Notes under the pieces: generated by a model
Told to the model about the DNA's origin: nothing
The model's input: only the letters and a program-made list of their open reading frames with translations
The model's database searches: none
NCBI GenBank assembly: GCA_002389995.1
Contig: DGRR01000100.1
Span: forward strand, 1 to 13,320
Direction of reading: 5' to 3'
Length of the DNA stretch: 13,320 nucleotides
Origin: Ruminococcus sp. UBA4383
Lineage (GTDB): Bacteria > Bacillota > Clostridia > Oscillospirales > Ruminococcaceae
Part shown: in pieces, positions 5,668-13,320 of the stretch
How the letters are laid out: each line of letters starts with the position of its first letter
How positions within the stretch are numbered: position 1 is the first letter of the stretch
Made by a program: the position numbers and the translations under genes

Positions 5668-8600
5668 ATGAAGCTGAAAAAACTTCTCTCAGGCGTTACC
5701 TCTCTTGCGCTTTCCATGACAGCTTTCGCAGGAATGAGTATTCCGTCTGAAAAAATTCAGGCAAATGCTGCAACTGCCAACTGGAAATTCGATTTCGGCG
5801 CAGGCGGTACGGCAAGCGGTTATACAGGCGTTTCCGCTGCTGACGGCTATAACGCATCAAAAGGTTACGGTTTCGCCCAGACAGGCAACGTTTCAAATGT
5901 AGCCGCAAACGGCAAGAATGCAATTGCCGATGCTGTAAAATTCAATAACTACGGTGCGGCTAATACTTTTAACGTTGACCTCCCGAAAGGTCTGTATCAG
6001 GTAACTGTAACAGTCGGCAACAGTCCCAGAACAAGCATTAAAATGGAAGGTATGCTCCAGATGATGAACCTCACGGGCTGCGGTGCTACCGAAACTATCC
6101 AGATACCCGTAACAGACGGTCAGCTTAATATTCAGGCTGTCGAAGGTATGTCAGGCAGAGAACAGTCAATAGCCGCCCTCGAAATAACACAGATAAATAC
6201 AACAGGTCAGATGAAGCCTACTATATGGATTTGCGGAGATTCTACCGTTGCAAATTACTATAATGCCGCAGATACCGCACAGCACGGCTGGGGACAGTTC
6301 CTCGGAAACTATGTCGATACAAAAACCTATGAAATAAGAAATATGGCTACAAGCGGTCAGTATGCAAAGGGATTTGTTGAAGGCGGTCAGTTCGCTCCAA
6401 TAGAATACTACGGCAAAGCAGGCGACTACTATATCATCTCAATAGGCATCAACGATACAAACTATTCAAACGGTGACGAATATTATAACTATGTTTCTGA
6501 TATGGTAAAGAAAGCCAAAGCCAAAGGCATGACAGTCTACCTCGTAAAACAGCAGGGCAGACGTGGAGATTTGCAGAGAAATCCGAAGCTTGGCGGACGC
6601 TGGTTCGGTGGTCAGCTTGATACTATCGGTAAAGAACAGAATGTAACCGTATTTGATTTGTTTACACCTTGGCAGGATTTCGGACTTTCGCTCGGTTATG
6701 ATGCTATGGGCGAATATTACGCAATACAGGCTAACGGCTCGGCAGATGACCTCCACCAGAGCAAGAAAGGTTCTCTCAAACTTGCCGAACTCATGCAGGG
6801 TATGATGAAAATTGGCGTTAAGGAATCAATCTATCCCGATGAAGGCGTAAGCTATACTTTCAAGAATGTAAACAGCGGTCTTTATATGGAAGTAAAAAAT
6901 GCCGAGGCTGCCAATGCTGCAAATGTTCAGCAGTGGACTATTACAGACCTCGGCGACTGGAATACTTGGAAATTCAAAAAGGCTACGGGCGATTATTACT
7001 ACATAATCTCCAACCTCGACAACGGAAAATATTACCTCGATGTTCAGGACGGAAGCAAAGAAAACGGCGGAAATATAGACATATATGAGAAAAACGGTTA
7101 CAGCACACAGTTCTTTAAAGTCCTTGATAACGGTGACGGTACTGTTACTATCGTGACAAGAGCCTCCCGTGATGCCTGTGCCGTTGAAGTGGGCAGTGCA
7201 TTGACAAATGCAGGCGCAAATATTCAGCAGTGGGAAACAAATAACCATAACTGCCAGAAATGGATAATGGAAAAAGTTGAGTACCCCGTTGAAAAGCCTA
7301 CCGAACCCCCGACAGAAGCTCCTACTGAAGCTCCCACAGAGCCTCCTACGGAAAAACCTGACAACCCTGTAACAGATATTCCTGTTCCTCCGATAGGTAA
7401 ACAGATATTGCTCGGAGATGCCAATGTTGACGGCAAAGTTTCAATATCCGATGCAGTAAGAATACTCCAGTATATCGCAAATGCTCAGAAATATCCTCTT
7501 GATGATGTTTCAAAGATAAATGCAGATGTATTTGAAGTCGGTTCAGGCGTAACTGCCAAAGATGCCGCACTGATTCAGGCTGTCGATGCAGGTATTGAAA
7601 CACTTCCTGTATACGTTCCAGAAAATCATGAGGAAGTTACTACCGTCCCTGAAGAACCTGCCACCGAACCCGACCCCTATGAAGGATACTATTTCGCAGT
7701 AGACCAGACTTGGGAGGAAGGCGTTGCGGAAACTTCAAATGCAGGATATACAAAGCCCGAAGGTTATGTAAACCTTGACAATAACGATACAAGCAATATC
7801 ACTTTCAGTGTAAATGTTCCGCAGGACGGAAATTATATGACGCATATAAGATTCGCAAACGGTTCAACTGCTGACAGAAAAATGAAAGTCTATGTGAACG
7901 GCAATACAGATATGTTCTGGGAACAGTCATTCACAGGTACAGGCGCATGGACTGACTGGACAGAATTTGGAATAGTCCTTCCCCTTAAAGCAGGAGCAAA
8001 TACAATTAAATTTGTATCAGCCGTTGCAGGTCAGGGCGGTCCTAACCTCGACTATATCACACTTACTCTCACAGATGAACCATATGCAGAGCCTTATGAC
8101 CCCTCACAGGAACAGCAGCAGCTTGACGAAAATAACCCCACTATCTATATAGCAGGCGATTCAACTGTACAGAGTTACAGAGCGCAGTATGCTCCTCAGC
8201 AGGGCTGGGGTTATTACCTCGGAGACTATTTTACAGACAATGTAAACGTTGCAAACCACTCCATAGCAGGAAGAAGTACAAAGAAATTCTATGACGAGGG
8301 AAGATGGAATACTATCGCAGAAAATCTCAAACGTGGCGACTATGTAATGATACAGTTCGCTATAAACGATTCAGGTGCATCAAATGCTGACAGATACGCT
8401 CCTACCTGCGGAAATGTTGACAATCCCTCAGAAGGTTCATATGAATGGTATATGACTGAATTTATAAAGTCCGCACAGGCTAAGGAAGCTACTCCCATAC
8501 TTGTTACAACTGTAATCGGCATGAAAGCTTATTCAAACGGAAAATTTGTGAACAGCTATACAAATTACTGCGATGCCTGCAAAAACCTTGCAAAGAAATA

Positions 8601-8814
8601 TAATATTCCCTGCATAGACCTCAACACACTTATGGTAAATCACTACAATTCAGTAGGATATAATACAGCACTTACATATCATCTTATGGGTGTTGTTGAA
8701 GGTTCAACAGACGGCACACATTTCTGCGAAACAGGTGCAAACATTGTTGCAGGACTTGTTGCAAAGGCTGTAAAAGACCAGAAAATCTCAGGACTTGCAG
8801 AATATGTAAAATAA
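5668..8814 (+). CDS. Cellulosomal dual CE12-type esterase: SGNH - CBM13-like - dockerin - CBM35-like - SGNH
   Basis: This is a secreted 1,048-residue enzyme likely to remove acetyl groups from pectin (rhamnogalacturonan) or xylan. A signal peptide covers about residues 1-35 (KKLLSG, hydrophobic core, ANAA-type cleavage). Residues 39-180 form a beta-rich domain beginning WKFDFGAGG, as often precedes CE12 esterases. The first SGNH domain (about 184-390) has GDST (Ser192), IND (Asn262) and D-x-x-H (Asp360, His363). A ricin-type CBM13-like lectin (394-537) shows QQW and CQKW motifs. A P-T-E linker (540-575) leads to a dockerin (582-647) with a canonical first calcium loop (Asp584, Asn586, Asp588, Ser592, Asp595) and an unusual second loop. 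A CBM35-like module (674-801) precedes a canonical second CE12 domain (826-1045) with GDST (Ser832), GRST (868-871), NDSG (Asn900) and DGTH (Asp1015, His1018). From memory, R. flavefaciens has the same module order. The dockerin should anchor it to a scaffoldin; substrate specificity is inferred. Confidence 0.9.
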   Translation: MKLKKLLSGVTSLALSMTAFAGMSIPSEKIQANAATANWKFDFGAGGTASGYTGVSAADGYNASKGYGFAQTGNVSNVAANGKNAIADAVKFNNYGAANTFNVDLPKGLYQVTVTVGNSPRTSIKMEGMLQMMNLTGCGATETIQIPVTDGQLNIQAVEGMSGREQSIAALEITQINTTGQMKPTIWICGDSTVANYYNAADTAQHGWGQFLGNYVDTKTYEIRNMATSGQYAKGFVEGGQFAPIEYYGKAGDYYIISIGINDTNYSNGDEYYNYVSDMVKKAKAKGMTVYLVKQQGRRGDLQRNPKLGGRWFGGQLDTIGKEQNVTVFDLFTPWQDFGLSLGYDAMGEYYAIQANGSADDLHQSKKGSLKLAELMQGMMKIGVKESIYPDEGVSYTFKNVNSGLYMEVKNAEAANAANVQQWTITDLGDWNTWKFKKATGDYYYIISNLDNGKYYLDVQDGSKENGGNIDIYEKNGYSTQFFKVLDNGDGTVTIVTRASRDACAVEVGSALTNAGANIQQWETNNHNCQKWIMEKVEYPVEKPTEPPTEAPTEAPTEPPTEKPDNPVTDIPVPPIGKQILLGDANVDGKVSISDAVRILQYIANAQKYPLDDVSKINADVFEVGSGVTAKDAALIQAVDAGIETLPVYVPENHEEVTTVPEEPATEPDPYEGYYFAVDQTWEEGVAETSNAGYTKPEGYVNLDNNDTSNITFSVNVPQDGNYMTHIRFANGSTADRKMKVYVNGNTDMFWEQSFTGTGAWTDWTEFGIVLPLKAGANTIKFVSAVAGQGGPNLDYITLTLTDEPYAEPYDPSQEQQQLDENNPTIYIAGDSTVQSYRAQYAPQQGWGYYLGDYFTDNVNVANHSIAGRSTKKFYDEGRWNTIAENLKRGDYVMIQFAINDSGASNADRYAPTCGNVDNPSEGSYEWYMTEFIKSAQAKEATPILVTTVIGMKAYSNGKFVNSYTNYCDACKNLAKKYNIPCIDLNTLMVNHYNSVGYNTALTYHLMGVVEGSTDGTHFCETGANIVAGLVAKAVKDQKISGLAEYVK

Positions 8815-8830
8815 TTCATAATTCATAATT

Positions 8831-8870
8831 AAAAATTGCCTTGACGAAAGTCAAGGCAATTTTTTTATTT
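8831..8870. terminator. Strong bidirectional terminator between esterase and nadC
   Basis: ATTGCCTTGAC (8835-8845) pairs perfectly with GTCAAGGCAAT (8850-8860) around a stable GAAA tetraloop. Flanking A and T runs extend the stem and provide a T tract in both directions, so it serves the esterase and the convergent nadC operon. Confidence 0.92.
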
Positions 8871-9704
8871 TTTGATTTTCATTGAAATATCAAAGCATTT
8901 AACTGAATGTGTCAATGCACCGAGGGATATTATATTCACGCCTGTTTCGGCAACTTCACGGATATTATCAGCGGTGACATTTCCCGAAGCCTCTAACAGA
9001 GCCTTTCCGTTGGTTATTTCAACGGCTTTTTTCATATCCTCACAGCTCATATTGTCAAGCATGATAATTTCAACCTTATTTTCGAGAGCCTCTTTAAGTT
9101 CGTCAAGTGTGCGGACTTCTACTTCTATCTTGACGGTATGACCGATTTTCTCACGCAGAGCGGATACAGCAGCGGTTATACCTCCATATGCATCAATATG
9201 ATTATCTTTGAGCATAGCCGCATCTGAGAGGTTAAAGCGGTGATTCTTACCGCCTCCGACAGTGACGGCATATTTCTGCAAAGCCCTTAATCCGGGGAGA
9301 GTTTTTCTTGTATCGGTGACAGATGCATCAGTACCCTTTACAAGTTCAACGCATTTATTTGTAGCAGTAGCGATACCTGACATATGCTGTAAGATATTCA
9401 GGGCAGTTCTTTCGCCTTTGAGGAGAGTTAAAGTGCTTCCGCTGAGTTCTGCGATTATATCGCCCTTATTGACCTTAGTGCCGTCAGGGAGAATAATTTT
9501 AAAATCAACGTCACCGCCTGCGAGTTCAAATACACGTTTTGCGATTTCGATTCCGCAGACTACGCCTGTATCTTTTGCGACATAGTAGGCGGAACTTTTA
9601 TGTTCAGGGGGGATAAGGTTATCCGCAGCAGCGTCAATATAATTTATATCCTCCATGAGAGCGGTAGTGATTATATTATCAATATAGCATTGTAAGAGTT
9701 TCAT
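8865..9704 (-). CDS. nadC: Nicotinate-nucleotide pyrophosphorylase (quinolinate phosphoribosyltransferase)
   Basis: NadC converts quinolinate and PRPP to nicotinate mononucleotide, CO2 and pyrophosphate, the last step specific to de novo NAD synthesis. The 279 residues are full length. Active-site motifs are ERTALN (98-103), DTRKTLPGLR (131-140), Lys144, GGGKNHRFNLSD (150-161), MLKDNHI (164-170), the acidic EVEV (194-197), Asp217 in MLDNMS, and SLGALTHS (260-267). It is the last gene of a minus-strand operon. Its ribosome site, AAGGGGG, overlaps the stop codon of the peptidase gene 11 bases upstream, so translation is probably coupled. Confidence 0.96.
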   Translation of the reverse strand: MKLLQCYIDNIITTALMEDINYIDAAADNLIPPEHKSSAYYVAKDTGVVCGIEIAKRVFELAGGDVDFKIILPDGTKVNKGDIIAELSGSTLTLLKGERTALNILQHMSGIATATNKCVELVKGTDASVTDTRKTLPGLRALQKYAVTVGGGKNHRFNLSDAAMLKDNHIDAYGGITAAVSALREKIGHTVKIEVEVRTLDELKEALENKVEIIMLDNMSCEDMKKAVEITNGKALLEASGNVTADNIREVAETGVNIISLGALTHSVKCFDISMKIKK

Positions 9705-9715
9705 AAAAATCCCCC

Positions 9716-10828
9716 TTAATAATTGTATACAGAATCTATTCCGAGGTATTCCTCCAATGTAAGACCTGAATTATATACAGCCAATGCAGTATCTTTTCCG
9801 AGATAGCGTATATGCCATGGTTCATACTTATAGCCTGTTATATTTTCTTTTCCCTTCGGGTAGCGGATTATGAATCCGTATTTATAGCAGTTTTCAGCGA
9901 GCCATATAGCGGCAGGAGTTCCCTCGAATGCGGAACTTGCCTCGATGATATCCATAGCCATACCCGTCTGATGTTCGGAATGTCCGGGGCGGGCGGAGAA
10001 TGTATCGGTAGCATCTTTTCCGTACATGGAAACATAGCCGTTATACAGAGTTTTCTGATATTCATATGAACGGAAACCTGAGCAAATCCAGAGGGATATT
10101 CCGTCATTCCATGCAGCCCTTGCCATTTCCATGAAAGCGGCATCTACTTCGGGGAGCAGACCGTTTGGGTTATATGTGGCAGGGAGCGAATAAGTTTTGT
10201 TTGCAACAAGTATTCCGTCGATATAGGTGACACCGTTTATATTCTGTATAGTATGCTGACCTGTGGGGGAGGAATACTGACTGTTTGAAATACTGTGCTG
10301 AGTAGTTGTATTCTGCTGGCGGTTTGCGGAATTATCCGAAACGAGAGTGAAATGTTCAAGAGTACCGTCATTCCATTTAAGGGAGAAATGCGCTGAATCC
10401 GTCCATGTCATAACGGCAGTGAGTGGCAGTGTATAGGGGATATTCATAATAAAGCTTACGCCCTGTACGGTATATGTAAAATCCTGCTGAAAGCCTGTAT
10501 CTTCCATTATAAAAGTACCTGTACCGTTATTGAATGTAAAGTCTCTTATGCCGATACTTCCTTCTGTTTTCCACTGACCTGTTAAAATATTTGTTATGGT
10601 AGTAGATGTATGTGTCTGCGGAGCAGGCTGTGAATGGCGCATTATAGGCAAATCGAAGATATCGAGTTTCCCGTCGCCGTTCAAATCGCCACGGACGGTA
10701 TTGCTTTCGCCTATTGCGATATCGCTGTCGGTCAAAGCCAGAGAAGATATAGCTGTATCTGCGAGAAACGGGGAATTAAGCATGGCTGCGGCTGTGGTAA
10801 ACGATATAAATGCCTTTAAAATTTTCAT
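9716..10828 (-). CDS. Secreted VanY-type D-alanyl-D-alanine carboxypeptidase with N-terminal EF-hand
   Basis: This is a zinc peptidase of the VanY/DacB type (MEROPS M15B), expected to trim D-Ala from peptidoglycan stem peptides outside the cell. Residues 1-25 look like a signal peptide. Residues 48-59 (GDLNGDGKLDIFD region) form one EF-hand of dockerin type (Asp48, Asn50, Asp52, Asp56, Asp59); a dockerin normally has two. Residues 80-165 are a beta-rich domain (GQWKTEG, a GTGTF strand) resembling DUF5640. A Ser/Thr/Gln-rich linker (166-195) precedes the peptidase (about 202-365): SGFRS (250-254), S-E-H-x2-G-x-A-x-D with His286 and Asp293, and EPWH with Glu336 and His339. These are the zinc ligands and catalytic Glu of the family. 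AAAGGAC precedes the ATG. It lies between nadB (38 nt upstream) and nadC (11 nt downstream) on one transcript. Confidence 0.88.
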   Translation of the reverse strand: MKILKAFISFTTAAAMLNSPFLADTAISSLALTDSDIAIGESNTVRGDLNGDGKLDIFDLPIMRHSQPAPQTHTSTTITNILTGQWKTEGSIGIRDFTFNNGTGTFIMEDTGFQQDFTYTVQGVSFIMNIPYTLPLTAVMTWTDSAHFSLKWNDGTLEHFTLVSDNSANRQQNTTTQHSISNSQYSSPTGQHTIQNINGVTYIDGILVANKTYSLPATYNPNGLLPEVDAAFMEMARAAWNDGISLWICSGFRSYEYQKTLYNGYVSMYGKDATDTFSARPGHSEHQTGMAMDIIEASSAFEGTPAAIWLAENCYKYGFIIRYPKGKENITGYKYEPWHIRYLGKDTALAVYNSGLTLEEYLGIDSVYNY

Positions 10829-10867
10829 ATATTATCGTCCTTTCAAAGATAAAAAAGCAAAATCGGG

Positions 10868-12322
10868 TTACTGAATCATTTCGCCAAGAATTATATAAGC
10901 AACAGTAACAATTGATTTGGCGAGGACATAATCCGCATCGACATAATATCCTCCGTTGAGGAGGTCGTCACGGATTTCCTTTACACGTCTGAAACCTTCT
11001 GCGGCAGCGTTTTTATCGGGAATGACAAAATGGCTGTTCTGCATAATTTTTCTTGTTTCGGTTCTTATGCCTTTCGGGATACGGGGATTTCCGATATTTG
11101 CATCGAAATGAGCCTCTTCAAAATCTTTGGGGGCTGAATTTATTTTTGCTGCGATATTCTGAGCGGCATGGCGTGAGAATACAAGGGCTTCGAGGAGTGA
11201 ATTGCTTGCGAGGCGGTTGCTTCCGTGAACGCCTGTATGTGAACATTCTCCGCAGGCATAGAGATTGGGCAGGCTTGTCTGTGAATTGTTATCGACATCT
11301 ATACCGCCCATGAGGTAATGCTGACATGGGAAAATCGGAACGGGTTCTTTTGTGAGGTCATAGCCCTGTTCGAGGAGGTTCTTATAAATCATCGGGAAGC
11401 GGTTTTTAAGGAAATCGCTGTCCTTATAGCTTATATCGAGGTAGAAATCGTTTGAATTTTGTTTTCTTGATTCAAGGATTATTGCATGGGAAACGACATC
11501 TCTCGGAGCGAGTTCAAGGCGTTCATCATAGTTATGCATAAATCTTTCCTTATGGCAGTTGAGGAGATATGCGCCTTCACCTCTTACGGCTTCGGAAATA
11601 AGGAAACATTCACGAGTTTTTCTGTTATTGAAAGCTGTGGGGTGGAACTGCACATAGCTGAGATTTTTAATTTTTGCACCCATTTCGTAAGCGAAAGTTA
11701 TACCGTCACCTGTTGCGATTGCGGAGTTTGTAGTGAACTGGTAAACTCGTCCGATACCGCCCGTAGCGAGAATCATGAAATGGCAGTTGCAGGTCTGATA
11801 GCTTTCATCTGGGAGTCTGAGAAAGGCGGAATATCCTGTTGAAGTCTGTTTCACACCGCACATAATGGTATTTTCCATAATGGTGACATTTTCAAGTTTT
11901 TTAACATTTTCGAGGAGAGTAGAAGTAATTTCCTTGCCTGTTGCATCTGCATGGTGGAAAATTCTGTGGTGGCTGTGACCGCCCTCAAGGGTGCGGTGAT
12001 ATGAGCCGTCGGAATTTTTATCAAATTCAACGCCGAGATTTATTATATGTTCGATATCCTGAGCTGCTTCACTTACGAGAGTATGTACAGCCTCGACATT
12101 ATTCTTGAAACTTCCTGCGATAAGGGTATCATTCTGGTGGTACTGGATATTGTCTGAGGGGGAGTTGTATACACCTGCGATACCGCCCTGAGCGAGAGAG
12201 GAATTGCAGAGGCTGAGTTCACGTTTGCAGAGGATAAGTATTTTAAGTTCGGAGGGCAGATTGATAGCGGCATAAAGTCCAGCCGCACCGCAGCCTGCTA
12301 TTATTACATCATAATTCGACAT
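10868..12322 (-). CDS. nadB: L-aspartate oxidase NadB
   Basis: NadB is an FAD enzyme that oxidises L-aspartate to iminoaspartate, the first step of de novo NAD synthesis. I choose ATG 12322 because AAAAAGGAC (12340-12332) precedes it and the protein then begins with the FAD-binding strand (YDVIIAGCGAAG, 4-15). An in-frame GTG at 12370 lies almost at the predicted transcript start. The 484 residues include SSLAQGGIA (41-49), EGGHSHHRIFHHADATG (113-129), QFHPTAF with His227 (225-231), EAVRGEGA (244-251), APRDVV with Arg274, HYLMGG with His335, and the FAD motif GVHGSNRLASNSLLEA (364-379). It is shorter than E. coli NadB (about 540) mainly at the C-terminal helical domain. nadA, normally its partner, is not adjacent. 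Confidence 0.95.
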   Translation of the reverse strand: MSNYDVIIAGCGAAGLYAAINLPSELKILILCKRELSLCNSSLAQGGIAGVYNSPSDNIQYHQNDTLIAGSFKNNVEAVHTLVSEAAQDIEHIINLGVEFDKNSDGSYHRTLEGGHSHHRIFHHADATGKEITSTLLENVKKLENVTIMENTIMCGVKQTSTGYSAFLRLPDESYQTCNCHFMILATGGIGRVYQFTTNSAIATGDGITFAYEMGAKIKNLSYVQFHPTAFNNRKTRECFLISEAVRGEGAYLLNCHKERFMHNYDERLELAPRDVVSHAIILESRKQNSNDFYLDISYKDSDFLKNRFPMIYKNLLEQGYDLTKEPVPIFPCQHYLMGGIDVDNNSQTSLPNLYACGECSHTGVHGSNRLASNSLLEALVFSRHAAQNIAAKINSAPKDFEEAHFDANIGNPRIPKGIRTETRKIMQNSHFVIPDKNAAAEGFRRVKEIRDDLLNGGYYVDADYVLAKSIVTVAYIILGEMIQ

Positions 12323-12381
12323 TTTAAGCACGTCCTTTTTATATGTATTATAGATTTTATGCAAATACACATTCTTATTTT

Positions 12382-12410
12382 ATTATACATCTAAAACCTG
12401 ATAAAGTCAA
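12382..12410 (-). promoter_or_regulatory. Promoter of the nadB-peptidase-nadC operon
   Basis: On the minus strand, TTGACT (12410-12405) and TATAAT (12387-12382) are separated by exactly 17 bases. Transcription should start near 12375, giving a leader of about 50 bases before the nadB ATG. I see no riboswitch. A regulator site such as one for NiaR is possible but cannot be identified by eye. Confidence 0.85.
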
Positions 12411-12530
12411 CTGTTATACAATAATTTACCATATAAATCAATTTTATTTATAAAAATATAAGCTTGATACAGGGGTATAATTTTGCGTAATGACGAATAG
12501 TGCAGACGGAAAAAATTATCGTGCAGGATA

Positions 12531-12559
12531 TTGACATTTATTTGACAAAGTGTTATAAT
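12531..12559 (+). promoter_or_regulatory. Consensus promoter of the FNT-family gene
   Basis: A perfect TTGACA (12531-12536) and a perfect TATAAT (12554-12559) are separated by 17 bases. The start should be near 12566, so the frame opening at 12500 is upstream of the transcript and the real start is ATG 12596. The remaining AT-rich sequence between the two divergent promoters (12411-12530) shows no gene. Confidence 0.9.
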
Positions 12560-12595
12560 ATTATTTGTTTGATTATGCTAATAAGGAGAATTTCA

Positions 12596-13237
12596 ATGAA
12601 GACAGAAAGTTTCAGGAGTATTCTGACAAAAGCCGTAATGTCAGGCATCATGATAGGAATGGGCGGAATAGTTTATCTTGTCATGGAAAATAAATTAATG
12701 GGAGCGTTTATGTTCAGTTTCGGACTTTTCACAATAATTCAGCGTGGATTTGCGCTTTATACGGGAAAAGTCGGTTATATCCCCGAAAACAGTCTGATTT
12801 ACATAAGGGAAGTTCTGATAACTCTTTTGGGGAATATAGCAGGTACGGGAATTGCGGCACTTTTCGTAAGCTTTACAAGAATATGGGATAAAGTTCATGA
12901 GGCGGCAGCCGCATCAATGGCAGTAAAAACGGGCGATAATATTTTAAGTCAAATATTTCTGGGATTTTTCTGCGGAATGCTGATGTATCTTGCGGTTGAC
13001 AACGGCAAAAAATGCAGGACTGACAAAACAGATGTATCATTTGTATTTGGGGTATCTGTTCCCGTAATGGTATTTATATTCTGCGGATTCAATCATTCAG
13101 TTGCGGATTGTTTTTATATGTTTGCGGCGGGGGTATCTTTGAAAGGGATATTGTATGTTCTGACGGTAGCTTTCGGAAATGCCTGCGGAGGAATGTTCAT
13201 ACCGCTTATGAAAAAGCTTTTTGACAAAAAACAATAA
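12596..13237 (+). CDS. Formate/nitrite transporter (FNT) family membrane protein
   Basis: FNT proteins are pentameric channels or transporters for small monovalent anions such as formate, nitrite, hydrosulfide or lactate in the cytoplasmic membrane. I start at ATG 12596, with AAGGAG at 12583-12588 and the promoter just before it; this gives 213 residues with about six hydrophobic spans (roughly 10-30, 35-57, 70-93, 117-134, 149-165, 185-204). Family marks are G-L-F-x-I-I-x-R-G-F-A-L-Y-T-G-K (43-58, where typical members have a -LFTGN- loop), CGFNHSVAD (163-171) with the channel His167, and GNACGG (194-199). It is shorter than FocA (about 285) and lacks the usual -TGN- Asn, so it may be a divergent subgroup. 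The substrate cannot be inferred. Confidence 0.8.
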   Translation: MKTESFRSILTKAVMSGIMIGMGGIVYLVMENKLMGAFMFSFGLFTIIQRGFALYTGKVGYIPENSLIYIREVLITLLGNIAGTGIAALFVSFTRIWDKVHEAAAASMAVKTGDNILSQIFLGFFCGMLMYLAVDNGKKCRTDKTDVSFVFGVSVPVMVFIFCGFNHSVADCFYMFAAGVSLKGILYVLTVAFGNACGGMFIPLMKKLFDKKQ

Positions 13238-13242
13238 ATAAC

Positions 13243-13274
13243 AAAAAGGACAGCCCGAAAGCTGTCCTTTTTTT
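13243..13274. terminator. Bidirectional terminator after the FNT gene
   Basis: AAAAAGGACAGC (13243-13254) pairs perfectly with GCTGTCCTTTTT (13261-13272) around a six-base CCGAAA loop, with T and A tracts on both sides. It fits the FNT gene and the converging partial gene beyond it. Confidence 0.9.
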
Positions 13275-13296
13275 ATCGTCTGTACATTAATATTAA

Positions 13297-13320
13297 TTAG
13301 CCAAGTTCTGCGAAGTACTT
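13297..13320 (-). CDS. 3' end of a convergent gene (partial, unidentified)
   Basis: On the minus strand the last bases read K Y F A E L G then TAA (13299-13297). The preceding terminator is bidirectional, which suits a convergent gene ending here. Seven residues do not identify a product. Confidence 0.45.
   Translation of the reverse strand, partial: KYFAELG

Noticed and set aside
7290..7365. Short repeats that could look like a tandem repeat or CRISPR-like array
   Set aside because: They encode the P-T-E-A-P linker of the esterase and have no spacer structure.
5696..8522. Several antisense open frames across the esterase, up to 140 codons
   Set aside because: They are shadows of the low-complexity and codon-biased sense gene. 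The one rich in Ser-Val-Gly simply mirrors the P-T-E linker.
12323..12375. Possible riboswitch or regulator site in the nadB leader
   Set aside because: The leader is about 50 bases and AT-rich, with no aptamer-like pairing that I can support.
12542..12547. Second TTGACA in front of the FNT gene
   Set aside because: It is only six bases from the TATAAT; the copy at 12531 has the correct 17-base spacing.

Overview
The window looks like chromosome of a low-GC, Gram-positive gut or rumen clostridium of the Ruminococcus type, most like R. flavefaciens and its relatives. The strongest evidence is a 1,048-residue secreted carbohydrate esterase (5668-8814). It carries a dockerin, Thr/Pro/Glu-rich linkers and the module order esterase - ricin-type CBM - dockerin - CBM35 - esterase, which is the style of a Ruminococcus cellulosome enzyme. 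Promoters, AAGGAG ribosome sites and hairpin-plus-T-tract terminators are all of Firmicutes type. The species is inferred, not proven.

Left part (1-3779, mostly + strand): the end of a pyrimidine operon (pyrK and pyrD overlap by one base), followed 4 nt later by ruvX. A 57-codon minus-strand gene for a small putative membrane protein runs into the end of ruvX. Then come trmL and a degV/fakB-type lipid-binding protein, closed by a terminator.

Middle (3780-5470): an apparently self-regulated ribbon-helix-helix + DUF1413-like gene, whose near-consensus promoter is followed at the expected transcription start by a perfect 19-bp palindrome. It is convergent with a gene for an alpha/beta-type small acid-soluble spore protein, and the two share one strong terminator. 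Next is a gene for a protein resembling a receiver fused to a GGDEF domain, with the phosphoacceptor Asp, the receiver Lys and the GGDEF signature all replaced.

Right part (5471-13320): the dual esterase has its own promoter and a bidirectional terminator. Facing it is a minus-strand operon, nadB - VanY-type peptidase - nadC. The peptidase is secreted, carries a single dockerin-like EF-hand, and sits between two NAD-synthesis genes; nadA is absent here. Divergent from nadB, with its own consensus promoter, is a formate/nitrite-transporter-family membrane protein. It ends in another bidirectional terminator, beyond which the last codons of a minus-strand gene enter the window.

Most genes are housekeeping. 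The less ordinary items are the palindrome-controlled RHH-DUF1413 gene, the degenerate receiver/GGDEF protein, the small antisense-end membrane protein, the divergent first catalytic domain of the esterase, and the EF-hand peptidase inside the NAD operon. I found no CRISPR array, tRNA, rRNA, insertion sequence or prophage gene, and I do not claim a wholly new system.
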